Origin: Streptococcus australis
GTDB lineage: Bacteria > Bacillota > Bacilli > Lactobacillales > Streptococcaceae
Assembly (NCBI RefSeq): GCF_901543175.1
Contig: NZ_LR594040.1
Coordinates: forward strand, 1,674,001-1,738,000
Direction of reading: 5' to 3'
Length of the DNA stretch: 64,000 nucleotides
A program made the position numbers and the translations under genes. The notes below the pieces were generated by a model that did no database searches, was not told where the DNA came from, and was given only the letters and a program-made list of their open reading frames with translations. Shown here piece after piece: positions 46,575 to 54,776 of this stretch (positions within the stretch are counted from its first letter, which is position 1; every line of letters begins with the position of its first letter).

Positions 46575-47562
46575 TGTACTCATAGCCCAAATGCTCATAG
46601 GCCTTAGCCGTTGCAACCCGTCCAGACCGTGTTCGCATGATAAAACCTTTCTGGATCAGGTAAGGTTCATACATATCCTCCACCGTCTCACGCTCCTCGG
46701 CAATATTAACAGAAAGAGTCCCGAGGCCTACAGGACCACCACCATACATCTCAATCATAGTACGAAGGATTTTCTGGTCCACATAGTCCAACCCTTCATG
46801 GTCTATATCCAGCATGGTCAAGGCCTTATCCGTAATGACATCATCGATTAAGCCATCCCCCATAATCTGGGCAAAGTCGCGCACGCGCTTGAGGAGACGA
46901 TTGGCAATACGGGGAGTCCCTCGACTACGGAGCGCCAACTCAGCAGCTGCCTCATGGGTGATTTCCATCTCAAAAATATTTGCTGTTCGCTCAACAATTT
47001 CCGTCAAGTCAGCGTGGGCGTAGTATTCCATATGACCTGTGATCCCGAAACGTGCTCGCAGAGGATTTGAGAGCATACCCGCACGGGTCGTCGCACCAAT
47101 CAAGGTAAAAGGTGGCAAGTCCAAATGGACACTGCGACTGCCTTCCCCTGCACCAATCATAATGTCGATGTAAAAGTCCTCCATGGCACTATAAAGTACC
47201 TCTTCCACCGACATGGGCAGGCGATGAATTTCGTCAATAAAGAGGACGTCTCCAGGTTCCAAATCATTCAAAATCGCTACCAGATCCCCCGCTTTTTCAA
47301 TGACAGGACCTGATGTTTGCTTGAGATTGACTCCCAGTTCATTGGCAATAACAAAGGCCATGGTCGTTTTCCCCAAACCTGGAGGCCCAAATAAGAGTAC
47401 ATGATCCAGTGCTTCATCCCGCATCTTCGCTGCTTCGATAAAGATTTGAAGCTGATTCTTGACCTTATCCTGCCCAATATATTCACGTAAATACTGAGGA
47501 CGGAGCGTACGTTCTACTAACTCCTCATCCCCCATGATTTCATTATCTAAAATTCTACTCAT
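46564..47562 (-). CDS. ruvB: Holliday junction branch migration helicase RuvB
   Basis: A 332-aa AAA+ motor that with RuvA drives Holliday-junction migration in recombination repair. Walker [10 protein letters not shown] near residue 60, Walker [13 protein letters not shown] near residue 110, arginine-finger region ([17 protein letters not shown]) near residue 165, and a C-terminal winged helix. Full length for the family. Confidence 0.97.
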   Translation of the reverse strand: MSRILDNEIMGDEELVERTLRPQYLREYIGQDKVKNQLQIFIEAAKMRDEALDHVLLFGPPGLGKTTMAFVIANELGVNLKQTSGPVIEKAGDLVAILNDLEPGDVLFIDEIHRLPMSVEEVLYSAMEDFYIDIMIGAGEGSRSVHLDLPPFTLIGATTRAGMLSNPLRARFGITGHMEYYAHADLTEIVERTANIFEMEITHEAAAELALRSRGTPRIANRLLKRVRDFAQIMGDGLIDDVITDKALTMLDIDHEGLDYVDQKILRTMIEMYGGGPVGLGTLSVNIAEERETVEDMYEPYLIQKGFIMRTRSGRVATAKAYEHLGYEYNEK

Positions 47563-47594
47563 GGCTCTATTATATCAAAAATCCAAGCCACAAA

Positions 47595-47796
47595 CAAAAA
47601 AGCCACCTGATTGGGTGGCCTCTTTAGGGAGATTATTATGAAAAAGAAAAGTTTAGGATTTCATTAAATAAAGGGTACTCAATGAAAATCGAAATCAGAC
47701 TAGGCAGATAGATGCAAGCATAACTATAGTTAGCTAAGTCGACTCTAACGAAGTATGGTGAGATTTTCGAAGAGTATTAGGAGGTCTTTATTTAAT
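47595..47796 (-). ncRNA. csRNA (ccn family) copy 2, split by a BOX element
   Basis: The CiaR-type promoter, anti-SD loop sequence and terminator (GCCACC / GGTGGC, then T-run) match copies 3 and 4. A ~103-base BOX-like element is inserted after the loop, in the 3' arm of the first stem: the sequence reads AAATAAAG on one side and TTAGGAGG on the other, joined without interruption in copy 3. Transcript length would about double and stem-loop 1 would be broken. Its terminator also serves the flavoprotein operon. Confidence 0.65.
47674..47777 (-). repeat. BOX element (boxA and boxC ends)
   Basis: On the minus strand it starts ATACTCTTCGAAAATCTC (boxA end) and finishes GATTTTCATTGAGTA (boxC end), with about 70 bases between. 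These ends are the hallmark of BOX repeats of S. pneumoniae and S. mitis. No boxB module is seen. Confidence 0.75.
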
Positions 47797-47802
47797 GATT
47801 AT

Positions 47803-47835
47803 ATAATACACAAGGAGACTTAAAATTTCCTTAAT
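47803..47835 (-). promoter_or_regulatory. CiaR-type promoter of csRNA copy 2
   Basis: Minus strand: ATTAAG-GAAAT-TTTAAG (47819-47835), 10 bases, TATTAT -10. Confidence 0.65.
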
Positions 47836-47849
47836 TTTTAAATCAATCA

Positions 47850-50261
47850 CTAACAATTTTCTTTAACAGCTGTTTGACCTGCAATACGTCCAAAAGTAAA
47901 GATATCCGTAAGCGAATTTCCTCCTAGACGGTTACCTGCATGGAGTCCACCTGCGACTTCGCCAGCAGCATATAAACCAGGGATAATCTGACCTTTTTCA
48001 TTCAAAACGTGTGTTGAAGTATCAATCTTGAGCCCACCCATTGTATGGTGAACAGCAGGTTTTCTCGGTGTTGCGTAAAATGGCGCAACCTCACACTTGA
48101 GATCAAAACTACCTTTATTAAATTCAGGATCAAAACCTGCATCTACATAGGAATTGTAATTCTTAATCGTTTCCACTAGAATTTGTGGATCCACACCAAT
48201 CTGAACCGCCAACTCTTCTATCGTATCTGCACGATATAGAGTGCCTGCTTTGACTTGGGCATCGATTTTTTCTTGGCTAGTATTGTAGGCAGTTTCCTTG
48301 ATACGTTCATCTGCGATTAGATAGAACAAGCCTCCATTATCAATCGCCGCTTGAGATAGCTTGTCTCGGCTACCGTACTCATCTACAAATCGCTTCCCTT
48401 CAGTATTTACCATGATGAAGTTTGCTGGAGGAACTTGAAGTCCTGAGAAGAGGGCTCCTGTCATTGGATCGGATACTGGCATCATTTGACTAAAGCCCAT
48501 ACCCACCAAATCTGCACCTACACTTTGCCCTAAAAGAATACCATCTCCTGTTACAGCCGGTGTATTAGATGTGGCAATATCATCTGCAATTTCAGTCCAG
48601 TAGGTATTGTATTTTTGTAGCATCTTGGTATTGGCACCAAATCCTCCAGAAGCTAGAACAACAGCATCTGCATTGACAATGATGGTTTGACCGTTTCGAC
48701 CTTCTGCTCTGACACCCTTGACAGCCCCGTCTTTTACAAGCAATTCTTTAACTGGAGAATCTGTCAAAATCTTGCCACCATGTTCTAGAACATATTTTTG
48801 TAGGACAGATATAAAGGCATACCCCATTGGTTGAACCGGCTTATGGCCACGACGCCAAAGGGCTCCAACTGGCATTGTCACTTCACTACGAACAAATTCA
48901 ACACCGATGTCTTCCAACCAACGAACAGACTCTAGGGCCCGTTCGGTTAAAACAGAAACCAAATCGTATTGGCCATGAATTTCATTTCCTTGTAAATCTT
49001 TTCGTTTCCCACCGATATAGGTTTGGATACGATAGAGCAAGGTAGAATCGAACAAATAGCTTGGGTCCTGCAAATACTGTTCAACCTCAATTTTCAAGGC
49101 TCTAAAGTCCTCTAAATATTCTGGGTCAATCGTTGATTCATCTGTCGCAATCAATTCTTGAAGCGTATGTGCCTCACCTGGATGAGCTGCGAAGGTTCCT
49201 TGCCATGCTGGATCTGGTGCATTCATTGGACCACCTGCACGAACAGTATTTCCTCCAATTGCAGGAAATTTCTCAACAACAATTGGCTTCTTACCAGCTT
49301 GTAAGACTGCAGCAGCCGCAGCTAAACCAGCTCCCCCACCTCCTACGACGACAACGTCTGCCTGATAGGTCTTATCTTCTTTATCTAGGGCAGATGGCGC
49401 TTTTGAACGCTTGCGTAAAACATCTGGATTTGCACCTGCTTGTTTGACTGCACGCGCAACTCCATCTAAAACACCATTTGAAGTCACAGAAGCTCCTGAC
49501 ACCGCATCAACATTTAATGTTTGCCCCTCAATGATTTCTGCTGGAATACGGGTAAAGACGACATCTGCGATTCCTGAAGATTCTCCAGAAGAATCGATTT
49601 CAATTTTTTCAATACGGTCCTCAGAAATCGTAACATCCATCGGCAATTTACCATTATGGCCTTCAGTTGTAACATGGTAAGTCCCCGGTTCAAAGCGAAC
49701 TTCTTCAGGAAGGTTTAGTTGGTTTGCAATAGATACAAAGCGAAGGAAGCGATAAAAACAACTATCTAGGAAATCAACGGTTCGCTCATCAATCAAATCT
49801 CCATTGTCATCAAACGCTCGATGCGCTCGACCAAGTAAAAACTCACTACCTGGCATAACTGTTGCATTTACCCCAGGAGCATCCAGAATCTGACGAAGAT
49901 GAAGTTGGGCACGTGAAGAACCTTGAATATCGTAGGAAGCTCCGACAATCATGGTCGGCTTTCCGTCTAGTGGATGAATGTTAAAAGACAACCACTCGAG
50001 CAAGCTATTCAAACTTGATGGAATCGTATGATTGTGCTCGGGTGTCGAGATAATGACACCATCAGCTTCTGAAATAGCTTTATTAAACTTCTGAATAATA
50101 GGTGTATCTGTTTGATCATCTGTTTCATTGAACATTGGTACATCTGTTATTTCTAAAATCTCAATATCCGCTTTCTGAGCAAAATGTCTTTTCATAAATT
50201 GCAACAGGTTGCGATTATAGGATTTTTTTGCATTAGTCCCAACAATAGCTACTAATTTCAT
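47850..50261 (-). CDS. FMN-reductase / fumarate-reductase-type flavoprotein fusion
   Basis: An 803-aa three-domain enzyme. Residues 1-180 are an NADPH-dependent FMN reductase ([30 protein letters not shown]). Residues about 205-290 are an FMN-binding domain with [10 protein letters not shown], the SGAS/T site for covalent FMN attachment by ApbE-type transferase. Residues about 300-800 are an FAD-binding fumarate reductase / urocanate reductase-like domain ([17 protein letters not shown], ending [10 protein letters not shown] and [19 protein letters not shown]). It would pass electrons from NAD(P)H via FMNs to a C=C bond of an unsaturated acid. No signal peptide, so cytosolic. Co-transcribed with a second FMN reductase; divergent to a transporter. 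Confidence 0.85.
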   Translation of the reverse strand: MKLVAIVGTNAKKSYNRNLLQFMKRHFAQKADIEILEITDVPMFNETDDQTDTPIIQKFNKAISEADGVIISTPEHNHTIPSSLNSLLEWLSFNIHPLDGKPTMIVGASYDIQGSSRAQLHLRQILDAPGVNATVMPGSEFLLGRAHRAFDDNGDLIDERTVDFLDSCFYRFLRFVSIANQLNLPEEVRFEPGTYHVTTEGHNGKLPMDVTISEDRIEKIEIDSSGESSGIADVVFTRIPAEIIEGQTLNVDAVSGASVTSNGVLDGVARAVKQAGANPDVLRKRSKAPSALDKEDKTYQADVVVVGGGGAGLAAAAAVLQAGKKPIVVEKFPAIGGNTVRAGGPMNAPDPAWQGTFAAHPGEAHTLQELIATDESTIDPEYLEDFRALKIEVEQYLQDPSYLFDSTLLYRIQTYIGGKRKDLQGNEIHGQYDLVSVLTERALESVRWLEDIGVEFVRSEVTMPVGALWRRGHKPVQPMGYAFISVLQKYVLEHGGKILTDSPVKELLVKDGAVKGVRAEGRNGQTIIVNADAVVLASGGFGANTKMLQKYNTYWTEIADDIATSNTPAVTGDGILLGQSVGADLVGMGFSQMMPVSDPMTGALFSGLQVPPANFIMVNTEGKRFVDEYGSRDKLSQAAIDNGGLFYLIADERIKETAYNTSQEKIDAQVKAGTLYRADTIEELAVQIGVDPQILVETIKNYNSYVDAGFDPEFNKGSFDLKCEVAPFYATPRKPAVHHTMGGLKIDTSTHVLNEKGQIIPGLYAAGEVAGGLHAGNRLGGNSLTDIFTFGRIAGQTAVKENC

Positions 50262-50286
50262 GGATTGTTCTCCTTTCTTGAAATAC

Positions 50287-50895
50287 TTATGCTTTCAACC
50301 ATTCTTCCCAGATGAATGATTTTTTTCGATTTGTATCTTCAGGTTTTACTAAAGCTTTTGTTAATTCAACAAAATTTTGAAACTCTGAAAAATGTTCTTC
50401 CAGTTCTGCAACCTTTTCAGGATTATTCAAATGACACTCATCATCTAGGACTTGCTCAGAATGACCTAAAAAGAACTCTGTACCAGGCATTACTCTCGCT
50501 TTAAGCTCCGGCGCATCTAAAATCTGACGTAAATGTGCCTGCGCTCTAGATGTTCCTAGCAAGCCTAGAGAAGCACCTACAATCATAGTTGGTTTATTGA
50601 TTAAGGCACGACTAGTATAAGCAATCCACTCCAAAGCAGAGGCCAAAGGTGCTGGTATTGTGTGATTGTACTCAGGTGTTGAAATAATCACACCATCTGT
50701 GGCAAGAATTTTTTCTGAAAAAGCTTGAACTTCAGCTGGCGCTTGCTTGTCCTCAGGTTCGTTAAATGCTGGCAATTGTTTGATTTCCAATACCTCAATG
50801 TCGGCTTTATCCGAAAAGTGCTTTTGCATAAATTTCAATAGTTTCCGATTGGTTGAGCGATCCGAATTGGTTCCAACGATAGCAACTAGTTTCAT
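50287..50895 (-). CDS. NADPH-dependent FMN reductase
   Basis: A 202-aa flavodoxin-like reductase closely related to the first domain of the fusion protein downstream ([37 protein letters not shown]). It would supply reduced flavin. It lies 25 bases before the fusion gene in the same operon, with a promoter at 50930-50957. Confidence 0.85.
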   Translation of the reverse strand: MKLVAIVGTNSDRSTNRKLLKFMQKHFSDKADIEVLEIKQLPAFNEPEDKQAPAEVQAFSEKILATDGVIISTPEYNHTIPAPLASALEWIAYTSRALINKPTMIVGASLGLLGTSRAQAHLRQILDAPELKARVMPGTEFFLGHSEQVLDDECHLNNPEKVAELEEHFSEFQNFVELTKALVKPEDTNRKKSFIWEEWLKA

Positions 50896-50929
50896 CTTGG
50901 TACCCCTTTCATTTATTTAATCTACTTTC

Positions 50930-50957
50930 ATTATACTACTTTAGAAAATCTTGTAAA
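50930..50957 (-). promoter_or_regulatory. promoter of the flavoprotein operon
   Basis: Minus strand TTTACA, 16 bases, TATAAT. Confidence 0.6.
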
Positions 50958-51047
50958 TCCTTGATAATAAAGACCGTGTTATTCTATCAGATTATCGTAC
51001 TTTAGTATAAGTTCGTGAAAAAATTAACAAAACATCTTCATAAACTA

Positions 51048-51076
51048 TTGACCATCTTCCTTAACTATGATATATT
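51048..51076 (+). promoter_or_regulatory. promoter of the OFA-type transporter gene
   Basis: TTGACC (51048-51053), 17 bases, TATATT (51071-51076); GGAGG ribosome binding site and ATG follow at 51101 and 51114. Confidence 0.65.
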
Positions 51077-51113
51077 TTTGGTGAAAAAATATACATTTAA
51101 GGAGGATGTTTTT

Positions 51114-52313
51114 ATGAAAGAGACATTCAATCGTTGGCGGATTTTAGTCGCGTCTACAGCCATTCTTCTTTGTACAGGTGCCGTCTATTCCTTTTCTGTT
51201 TTTGCCGGACCACTTAGCAGTTCAACAGGCTGGTCCATGTCTGATATTATGTTAGCATTTGCTATCAACTCTGCAATTGGTCCTATCCCCATGATTCTAG
51301 GAGGTTATTTAGTTGACAAAGGTTATGTAAAATGGACCATCGCCCTCGGTGCTCTCCTATTTGCTAGCGGATTTTACTTAACCGGCTATGCCAATTCACC
51401 AGCCATGCTTTATTTGACCTATGGATTAATGGCCGGGCTTGGTCAAGGTTTTGCCTATTCAGGTGCCCTCTCCAATTCACTTCGCCTCTTCCCTGATAAA
51501 CGTGGCTTAGCCTCTGGAATTCTGACAGGCGGCATGGGATTTGCCGCAGTCATCGCTTCTCCAGTCGCAAGCAATCTCATTCAACAACAAGATGCCTTCT
51601 TTGCTTTTCGTACAATTGGGCTAGTCTATATTGTTGTTATCATCTGTGCAATTTTCTTTATCAAAGCAGCTCCAAGTGGATACCAACCAGCAGGCTGGAA
51701 AGCTCCAGTACAAACTAAGCAAGGAGCTACTAATAAAAACTGGAAACAAATGCTACAAAGTCCTCTGTTTTACATTATCATTAGCATGTTTTTTGTCGGC
51801 GCCTTTTCTGGTTTGATGATTGCCTCTCAAGCATCACCAATCGGTCAATCAATGTTTGGACTCTCTGCAGGCACTGCAGCTCTCTATGTCTCTCTTTATT
51901 CAATCGCAAACTCTAGTGGTCGTTTTATCTGGGGATCACTTTCTGATAAAATTGGCCGTTCAAAGACCTTATTGATTATCTATTCTGTCATTGTCCTAGC
52001 TTTATTCTCCCTAACTATCGTTCCTGGCCAATTCGGGTTTACCTTAGGAATTATTGGGCTTGGTATCTGCTTTGGTGGTGTTATGGGGGTCTTCCCATCT
52101 ATCGTCATGGAAAATTACGGTCCTGCAAATCAAGGGGTCAACTACGGTATCGTCTTCACTGGATATTCTTTAGCAGCATTTTTCGCTCCTAAAGTCGCTG
52201 TTCAAATGGCAATGGCTAATAATGGAAATTATAGTGTAGCTTTTTATGTTGCTGTTGCTTTGGCCTTCATTGGACTTATGCTTACTATTTTTTATATGAA
52301 AAAGAAAGCTTAA
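51114..52313 (+). CDS. OFA-family MFS transporter (oxalate/formate antiporter type)
   Basis: A 399-aa, 12-helix major facilitator. The OFA signature blocks are visible: WRILVASTAILLCTGAVYSFSVFAGPL at the start, GLMAGLGQGFAYSGALSN, and SSGRFIWGSLSDKIGR in the middle loop. The open frame extends back to 51015 but the GGAGG at 51101 selects the ATG at 51114. Family members exchange organic anions; divergent coupling to a fumarate-reductase-like enzyme suggests it imports that enzyme's substrate or exchanges it for the product. A terminator follows at 52321. Confidence 0.85.
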   Translation: MKETFNRWRILVASTAILLCTGAVYSFSVFAGPLSSSTGWSMSDIMLAFAINSAIGPIPMILGGYLVDKGYVKWTIALGALLFASGFYLTGYANSPAMLYLTYGLMAGLGQGFAYSGALSNSLRLFPDKRGLASGILTGGMGFAAVIASPVASNLIQQQDAFFAFRTIGLVYIVVIICAIFFIKAAPSGYQPAGWKAPVQTKQGATNKNWKQMLQSPLFYIIISMFFVGAFSGLMIASQASPIGQSMFGLSAGTAALYVSLYSIANSSGRFIWGSLSDKIGRSKTLLIIYSVIVLALFSLTIVPGQFGFTLGIIGLGICFGGVMGVFPSIVMENYGPANQGVNYGIVFTGYSLAAFFAPKVAVQMAMANNGNYSVAFYVAVALAFIGLMLTIFYMKKKA

Positions 52314-52320
52314 AACTCGA

Positions 52321-52347
52321 AAACTTCCTAGATAAGGAAGTTTTTTT
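52321..52347 (+). terminator. terminator after the OFA transporter
   Basis: AACTTCCT and AGGAAGTT arms, 5-base loop, then a run of T. A TATAAT at 52349-52354 just after may start the AraC gene transcript. Confidence 0.8.
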
Positions 52348-52388
52348 GGTATAATAAAAGTAGTAATAGAATATTGGGAGGATTTACC

Positions 52389-53267
52389 ATGGCAGACCGT
52401 TCACGTTTCTTACGAGATAACCCATCTGACTTCCCATATGATTTTGAAAAACAAATCTTATCCAAAACGTCTCCTGACACAATCTATCATTGTCATCCTG
52501 AACTAGAGATTATTTATGTTACAAAGGGTTCTGCCATCGTTCATATCAACTCAGAACGCTTTGAAAGTCGTGAAGGAGATATTTTTCTTATCCAACCGAC
52601 CTCTCTCCATGCTATCTATTCTCACAAAGATCAAGAACTATTTTCTACCAACTTTCGGATCCATCTAGATTATCTTGGGAGAAGTCAAATTGATAGCTTT
52701 AGCCAACGCTATATCCAACCCATCCAATCTGGTCACTTTTACCTTACTCCTCGAATATCATCAGTCGATAAGGCCTATGATCAAATTCAACCCTGCCTTC
52801 TTTCCCTCTTTTCTATCCTTGAAGAAAAAGGCATATACTACGATCTACTCATAAAATCTAAACTATACGAATTGCTTCATCTTCTCTTTAAGTATAGATA
52901 TGTCAATCGACACTATACAGATGATACCTACCAAAAATACCAAAAACTAAAAGAAGTGATTTGCTACCTTGAACAGCACTACTCAGAAGCCATTCATATT
53001 GAACAACTGGCTGCAACATTTGGATATAGTAAAAATCACTTTATGAGTATTTTCAAGCAACATACTGGAGCCAGTTGTATGGACTACCTGCTCCAGTTAC
53101 GTCTTGAGAAATCCTGTGAGAAACTCGTCCAAACCAATCTCAGCATTCAAGAAATTGCAAGCCAAGTCGGTTTCACCAACCTTTCAAACTTCAACCGTCA
53201 ATTTAAGCAACACTATCATTTAACACCTAGACAGTATCGAAACCAACAACTTAAAAAGAAAACATGA
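52389..53267 (+). CDS. AraC-family transcriptional regulator
   Basis: A 292-aa regulator. N-terminal cupin sensing domain (residues about 35-130: YHCHPELEIIYVTKGSAIVHI) and C-terminal double helix-turn-helix (about 195-290: IEQLAATFGYSKNHFMSIFKQHTGASCMDYLLQLR ... IQEIASQVGFTNLSNFNRQFK). GGGAGG lies before ATG at 52389, five codons inside the open frame. As the neighbour of the transporter and flavoprotein genes it is their likely regulator, responding to the substrate. Confidence 0.88.
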   Translation: MADRSRFLRDNPSDFPYDFEKQILSKTSPDTIYHCHPELEIIYVTKGSAIVHINSERFESREGDIFLIQPTSLHAIYSHKDQELFSTNFRIHLDYLGRSQIDSFSQRYIQPIQSGHFYLTPRISSVDKAYDQIQPCLLSLFSILEEKGIYYDLLIKSKLYELLHLLFKYRYVNRHYTDDTYQKYQKLKEVICYLEQHYSEAIHIEQLAATFGYSKNHFMSIFKQHTGASCMDYLLQLRLEKSCEKLVQTNLSIQEIASQVGFTNLSNFNRQFKQHYHLTPRQYRNQQLKKKT

Positions 53268-53273
53268 TTCTTT

Positions 53274-53301
53274 CTCCTTAGTCTTTTCTAAGGAGTTTTT
53301 T
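53274..53301 (+). terminator. terminator after the AraC-type gene
   Basis: CTCCTTAG and CTAAGGAG arms, 6-base loop, TTTTTT. Confidence 0.8.
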
Positions 53302-53304
53302 CAA

Positions 53305-53404
53305 ACAAAAAAGCCACCTGATTGGGTGGCCTCTTTAGGGAGATTATTATGAAAAAGAAAAGTTTAGGATTTCATTAAATAAAGTTAGGAGGTCTTTATC
53401 TAAT
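53305..53404 (-). ncRNA. csRNA (ccn family), copy 3
   Basis: Intact copy. Stem-loop 1 (ATTAGATAAAG / CTTTATTTAAT) exposes ACCTCCTAA, an anti-Shine-Dalgarno sequence. A CU-rich single strand (AATCTCCCT) follows, then the GCCACC / GGTGGC terminator with poly-T. It is near-identical to the non-BOX parts of copy 2, implying recent duplication or gene conversion. csRNAs in pneumococci lower translation of targets such as comC under CiaRH control. Confidence 0.78.
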
Positions 53405-53410
53405 GACTAT

Positions 53411-53443
53411 ATGATACACGAGGAGACTTAAACTTTACTTAAG
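53411..53443 (-). promoter_or_regulatory. CiaR-type promoter of csRNA copy 3
   Basis: Minus strand: CTTAAG-TAAAG-TTTAAG (53427-53443), 10 bases, TATCAT. Confidence 0.75.
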
Positions 53444-53456
53444 AAAAATAATTATT

Positions 53457-53873
53457 TTATTTTTTTCGATCTACCCAAATCATTCCTGTGCAATCATAAG
53501 TAGATAAGGTTTCAAAACCCAAGGAACGGTAGAATCTCAAGTTTTTCTCTGTTTGGTCTGTCATCAGTTGAATCTGATAGGCATCTTTGTAATCCCCTAA
53601 AGCCTCTTTCACCAAGTCGCTACCAATTCCTTGGCGCTGATAGCTAGGCAATACGATCAAATCCTGAACAAAAACCGATGAAAAACCATCTCCGACCAAA
53701 CGAACCAAGCCCATAACAGCATCACCATCAAGTGCCAGATAAATCGCTAGTGAGTGAGACAAGGCCTTCTCCAGCATTTGGGGTTGATGTGTATAGTTTG
53801 TCCAACCGACTGCCTGATAGAGATGCAACACATCTCCTAACTTGACAACTTCTTGCTTTCTAACGCTAATCAT
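53457..53873 (-). CDS. GNAT-family N-acetyltransferase
   Basis: A 138-aa single-domain acetyltransferase with the acetyl-CoA loop VLPSYQRQGIGSDLVKEAL (Q-R-x-G-I-G) near residue 78. Substrate unknown. It begins 11 bases after the second GNAT gene; the two are probably co-transcribed and end in the csRNA terminator. Confidence 0.85.
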   Translation of the reverse strand: MISVRKQEVVKLGDVLHLYQAVGWTNYTHQPQMLEKALSHSLAIYLALDGDAVMGLVRLVGDGFSSVFVQDLIVLPSYQRQGIGSDLVKEALGDYKDAYQIQLMTDQTEKNLRFYRSLGFETLSTYDCTGMIWVDRKK

Positions 53874-53884
53874 GTCACCACCTC

Positions 53885-54580
53885 TTAGAGTTCTCTCAAA
53901 CTCTTGTACTGCTGCCCATTTTTATCAAAATTTTCAGGACGCAGCCATGCTTCCAAACGTGTTTTGACTTGAGGCCAGTCCTTATCAATCATAGCCAGCC
54001 AATCCGTATCTCTAGTTCGCCCCTTATAAACGACAGCCTGACGGAAGGTTCCTTCATAGACAAAGCCCAAACGTTCTGCTGCTCGTCTTGATGGCAAATT
54101 TAGAGCATCGCATTTCCACTCGTAGCGACGATAGTTGAGCTCCTCAAAAACATAGCGAGCTAGGAGATATTGAGCCTCTGTCCCTATCCTCGTCCCCTTA
54201 AGTGCTGGTGAAAAGGTGACGGCACCCACTTCTATTACTCGGTTATTCTGATCAATGCGCATGAGAGAAAAAGTTCCCAAGGCCTTACCAGTTGCCTTAT
54301 CTATAATCGCATAGTAAAAACGGTCCTTACGAGCCAACATCTGATTTAAAAGGCTGACCAGTTCCTCCCTATCTGCCACTGGTTCCTGAAAGAGGTAGGT
54401 CCACATCTCCCGAAGAGTATCAGGTCCATAAACAGCTAGCAAATCCTCTGCATGCTTTTCCACCGATAGAGCCTCGACTCGAGCATAACGTCCTTCTAAA
54501 AAATCAATGGAAGGCAATTCACCGGGTTTATAATCTTTCATTGTCTCCCCAACCATCTGACCATATTCATTTACTGGCAT
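53885..54580 (-). CDS. GNAT-family acetyltransferase, RimJ/RimL type
   Basis: A 231-aa protein of the RimJ/RimL-like group (AVTFSPALKGTRIGTEAQYLLARYVFEELNYRRYEWKCDALN pattern; SRRAAERLGFVYEGTFRQ near the end). Acts on an N-terminal amine or small molecule; exact substrate unknown. Confidence 0.85.
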   Translation of the reverse strand: MPVNEYGQMVGETMKDYKPGELPSIDFLEGRYARVEALSVEKHAEDLLAVYGPDTLREMWTYLFQEPVADREELVSLLNQMLARKDRFYYAIIDKATGKALGTFSLMRIDQNNRVIEVGAVTFSPALKGTRIGTEAQYLLARYVFEELNYRRYEWKCDALNLPSRRAAERLGFVYEGTFRQAVVYKGRTRDTDWLAMIDKDWPQVKTRLEAWLRPENFDKNGQQYKSLREL

Positions 54581-54650
54581 CGCTTTCTCCTTGTTTTGCT
54601 TTTCAAACTTTATAATTGCACATAGTATATCATACTTTCATGCAAACATT

Positions 54651-54688
54651 CAAAAAATCCTCCAGATTCTAACTCTGAAGGATTCATT
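54651..54688 (-). terminator. terminator after leuS
   Basis: AATCCTTCAGA / TCTGGAGGATT on the minus strand around a short loop, then TTTTTT. Confidence 0.65.
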
Positions 54689-54690
54689 TC

Positions 54691-54723
54691 TTATTTCACA
54701 ACAATATTAACCAATTTAGTTGG
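54691..54723 (-). other. relic of a second leuS 3' end
   Basis: On the minus strand these 33 bases read [14 protein letters not shown], nearly the same as the real LeuS C-terminus ([14 protein letters not shown] at 54777). There is no gene around it. It looks like the tail of an ancestral leuS left behind. Confidence 0.7.
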
Positions 54724-54750
54724 CTTCAATAGTCCAGTGGACTATTGAAG
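54724..54750. repeat. 27-bp perfect palindrome between the two leuS tails
   Basis: CTTCAATAGTCCA and TGGACTATTGAAG are exact complements around a single central base. No T-run follows, so it is more likely a recombination or mobile repeat than a terminator. Confidence 0.75.
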
Positions 54751-54776
54751 GTGGCAAGATAGAGCTAATAAACTCG

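Noticed and set aside
47638..47667. Short plus-strand peptide MKKKSLGFH with an RBS, repeated at 53349-53378, and MKKFRILIK at 58259-58288
   Set aside because: These lie antisense to the four csRNA genes. The conserved sequence is better explained by RNA structure, the CiaR promoter and the terminator on the minus strand.
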